The notes under the pieces were generated by a model. The model had not been told where the DNA came from, searched no databases, and was given only the letters and a program-made list of their open reading frames with translations. Below are positions 5,396 to 5,654 of a stretch of DNA of 5,654 nucleotides, in pieces. Source of the DNA: Caulobacteraceae bacterium (GTDB lineage Bacteria; Pseudomonadota; Alphaproteobacteria; Caulobacterales; Caulobacteraceae); the NCBI GenBank assembly GCA_947479185.1, contig CANJYY010000196.1:1-5654 (forward strand), read 5' to 3'. The position numbers and the translations under genes were made by a program. The stretch's first letter is position 1, and each line of letters begins with the position of its first letter.

Positions 5396-5535
5396 TTGGG
5401 ACCCGTGCTGCGCGGGCGCCGCCCCCGATCCTCATCCCACCGCGTGTGCAAATCGGCATCCCACGGCGGTCGAAGCGTCCTATGATCCGACGCATGGCTC
5501 AGTCCGCCCGCCGCGGTTTGGCCCGTGTCGCATCA

Positions 5536-5540
5536 AGAGG
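5536..5540 (+). promoter_or_regulatory. Shine-Dalgarno deciding the start of the DsbA-like gene
   Basis: AGAGG, within AAGAGG, ends 7 nt before GTG at 5548. The in-frame ATG at 5494 has no such sequence and would add an 18-residue Arg/Ala-rich extension, so the GTG is preferred. Confidence 0.55.
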
Positions 5541-5547
5541 CCTCCCC

Positions 5548-5654
5548 GTGAGCTCCGTTCCGATCGTCTATTTTTCCGACGCCCTGTGCATCTGGGCCTA
5601 CATCGCCGAGCTGCGGCTGGCCGCGGTGCGGCGGGCGTTCGGAGACAAGGTGAG
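5548..5654 (+). CDS. DsbA/FrnE-like thioredoxin-fold oxidoreductase, N-terminal fragment
   Basis: The 35 visible residues, (M)SSVPIVYFSDALCIWAYIA then ELRLAAVRRAFGDKV, match the first strand and active-site helix of the DsbA-like thioredoxin family that includes FrnE and 2-hydroxychromene-2-carboxylate isomerase. The position of the CPWC motif reads C-I-W-A: the first Cys (residue 14 from the GTG) is kept and the second is Ala. This suggests a monothiol, possibly glutathione-linked, enzyme and not a classical disulfide oxidase. No signal peptide is present with the GTG start, so a cytosolic location is likely. The start is GTG at 5548, based on AGAGG spacing and on homology beginning right before VPIVYFSD. 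The rest lies beyond the window, so the specific subfamily cannot be fixed. Confidence 0.75.
   Translation, partial: MSSVPIVYFSDALCIWAYIAELRLAAVRRAFGDKV

Larger units (their letters stand above)
4919..5547. other. Long divergent intergenic region without a convincing gene
   Basis: These 629 nt separate the leftward crotonase gene from the rightward DsbA-like gene. Open frames of up to about 165 codons exist on both strands, but they overlap one another, encode Arg/Pro/Gly/Ser-rich low-complexity chains and contain no family motif; long open frames are expected by chance at this GC content. The left part (5000-5110) holds a consensus DnaA box plus weaker relatives: TGTGGAAAG at 5043-5051 and CGTTCCACA at 5073-5081, each two or three mismatches off. 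The right part holds the hairpin-rich element at 5186-5395. TATGAT at 5481-5486 could be a -10 for the rightward gene, but I see no matching -35. Confidence 0.6.

Noticed and set aside
4960..5495. Long open frames on both strands in the intergenic region (up to about 168 codons)
   Set aside because: Mutually overlapping, low-complexity Arg/Pro/Ser/Gly translations with no motif; expected by chance at this GC content.

Overview
The window looks like a chromosomal segment of a high-GC alphaproteobacterium, most likely Caulobacterales (Caulobacter/Phenylobacterium type). This rests on the MraZ and crotonase protein sequences, a typical class A alphaproteobacterial RNase P RNA, the strong GC bias and a GTG-started MraZ. 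Genus is inference; no rRNA is present.

Layout, left to right. Positions 1-550 hold the start of the division and cell-wall (dcw) cluster on the minus strand: mraZ, overlapped by 4 nt by the 5' end of rsmH, which runs off the window. Upstream of mraZ (587-779) is a comparatively AT-rich control region. It carries three TGGGN direct repeats at exact 10-bp spacing, the form of an MraZ operator, and a DnaA-box-like 9-mer. Next is rnpB, the RNase P RNA (780-1190, minus), closed by a perfect 13-bp P1 helix and preceded by a well-spaced promoter. Between rnpB and the next gene (1191-1348) lie two inverted copies of a 46-nt palindromic repeat. They differ mainly at positions that covary.

Positions 1349-4918 are a compact minus-strand gene run, read from right to left: a crotonase-family protein, a small lipoprotein, a DUF3052-like protein, an EamA-type transporter and an N-acetylmuramoyl-L-alanine amidase. 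Three of the four junctions are translationally coupled (TGATG, TGATG, ATGA) and the fourth gap is 57 nt, so an operon is likely. The functions do not form one obvious pathway: acyl-CoA metabolism, envelope lipoprotein, metabolite export, peptidoglycan cleavage.

Positions 4919-5547 form a long divergent intergenic region with no convincing gene. Near the crotonase end it has a perfect consensus DnaA box. Further right (about 5186-5395) a GGA-rich stretch can fold into a series of short hairpins, five of them with GNRA tetraloops when read on the plus strand, ending in a strong 11-bp stem. It is a candidate structured RNA of unknown identity. At the right edge (5548-5654, plus) begins a DsbA/FrnE-like thioredoxin-fold protein, cut by the window end.

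The window is mostly conserved core genome. I see no phage, transposon, CRISPR array or defence system. The items most worth a second look are the structured element at 5186-5395, the covarying repeat pair next to rnpB, and the strand orientation of the MraZ-box repeats.
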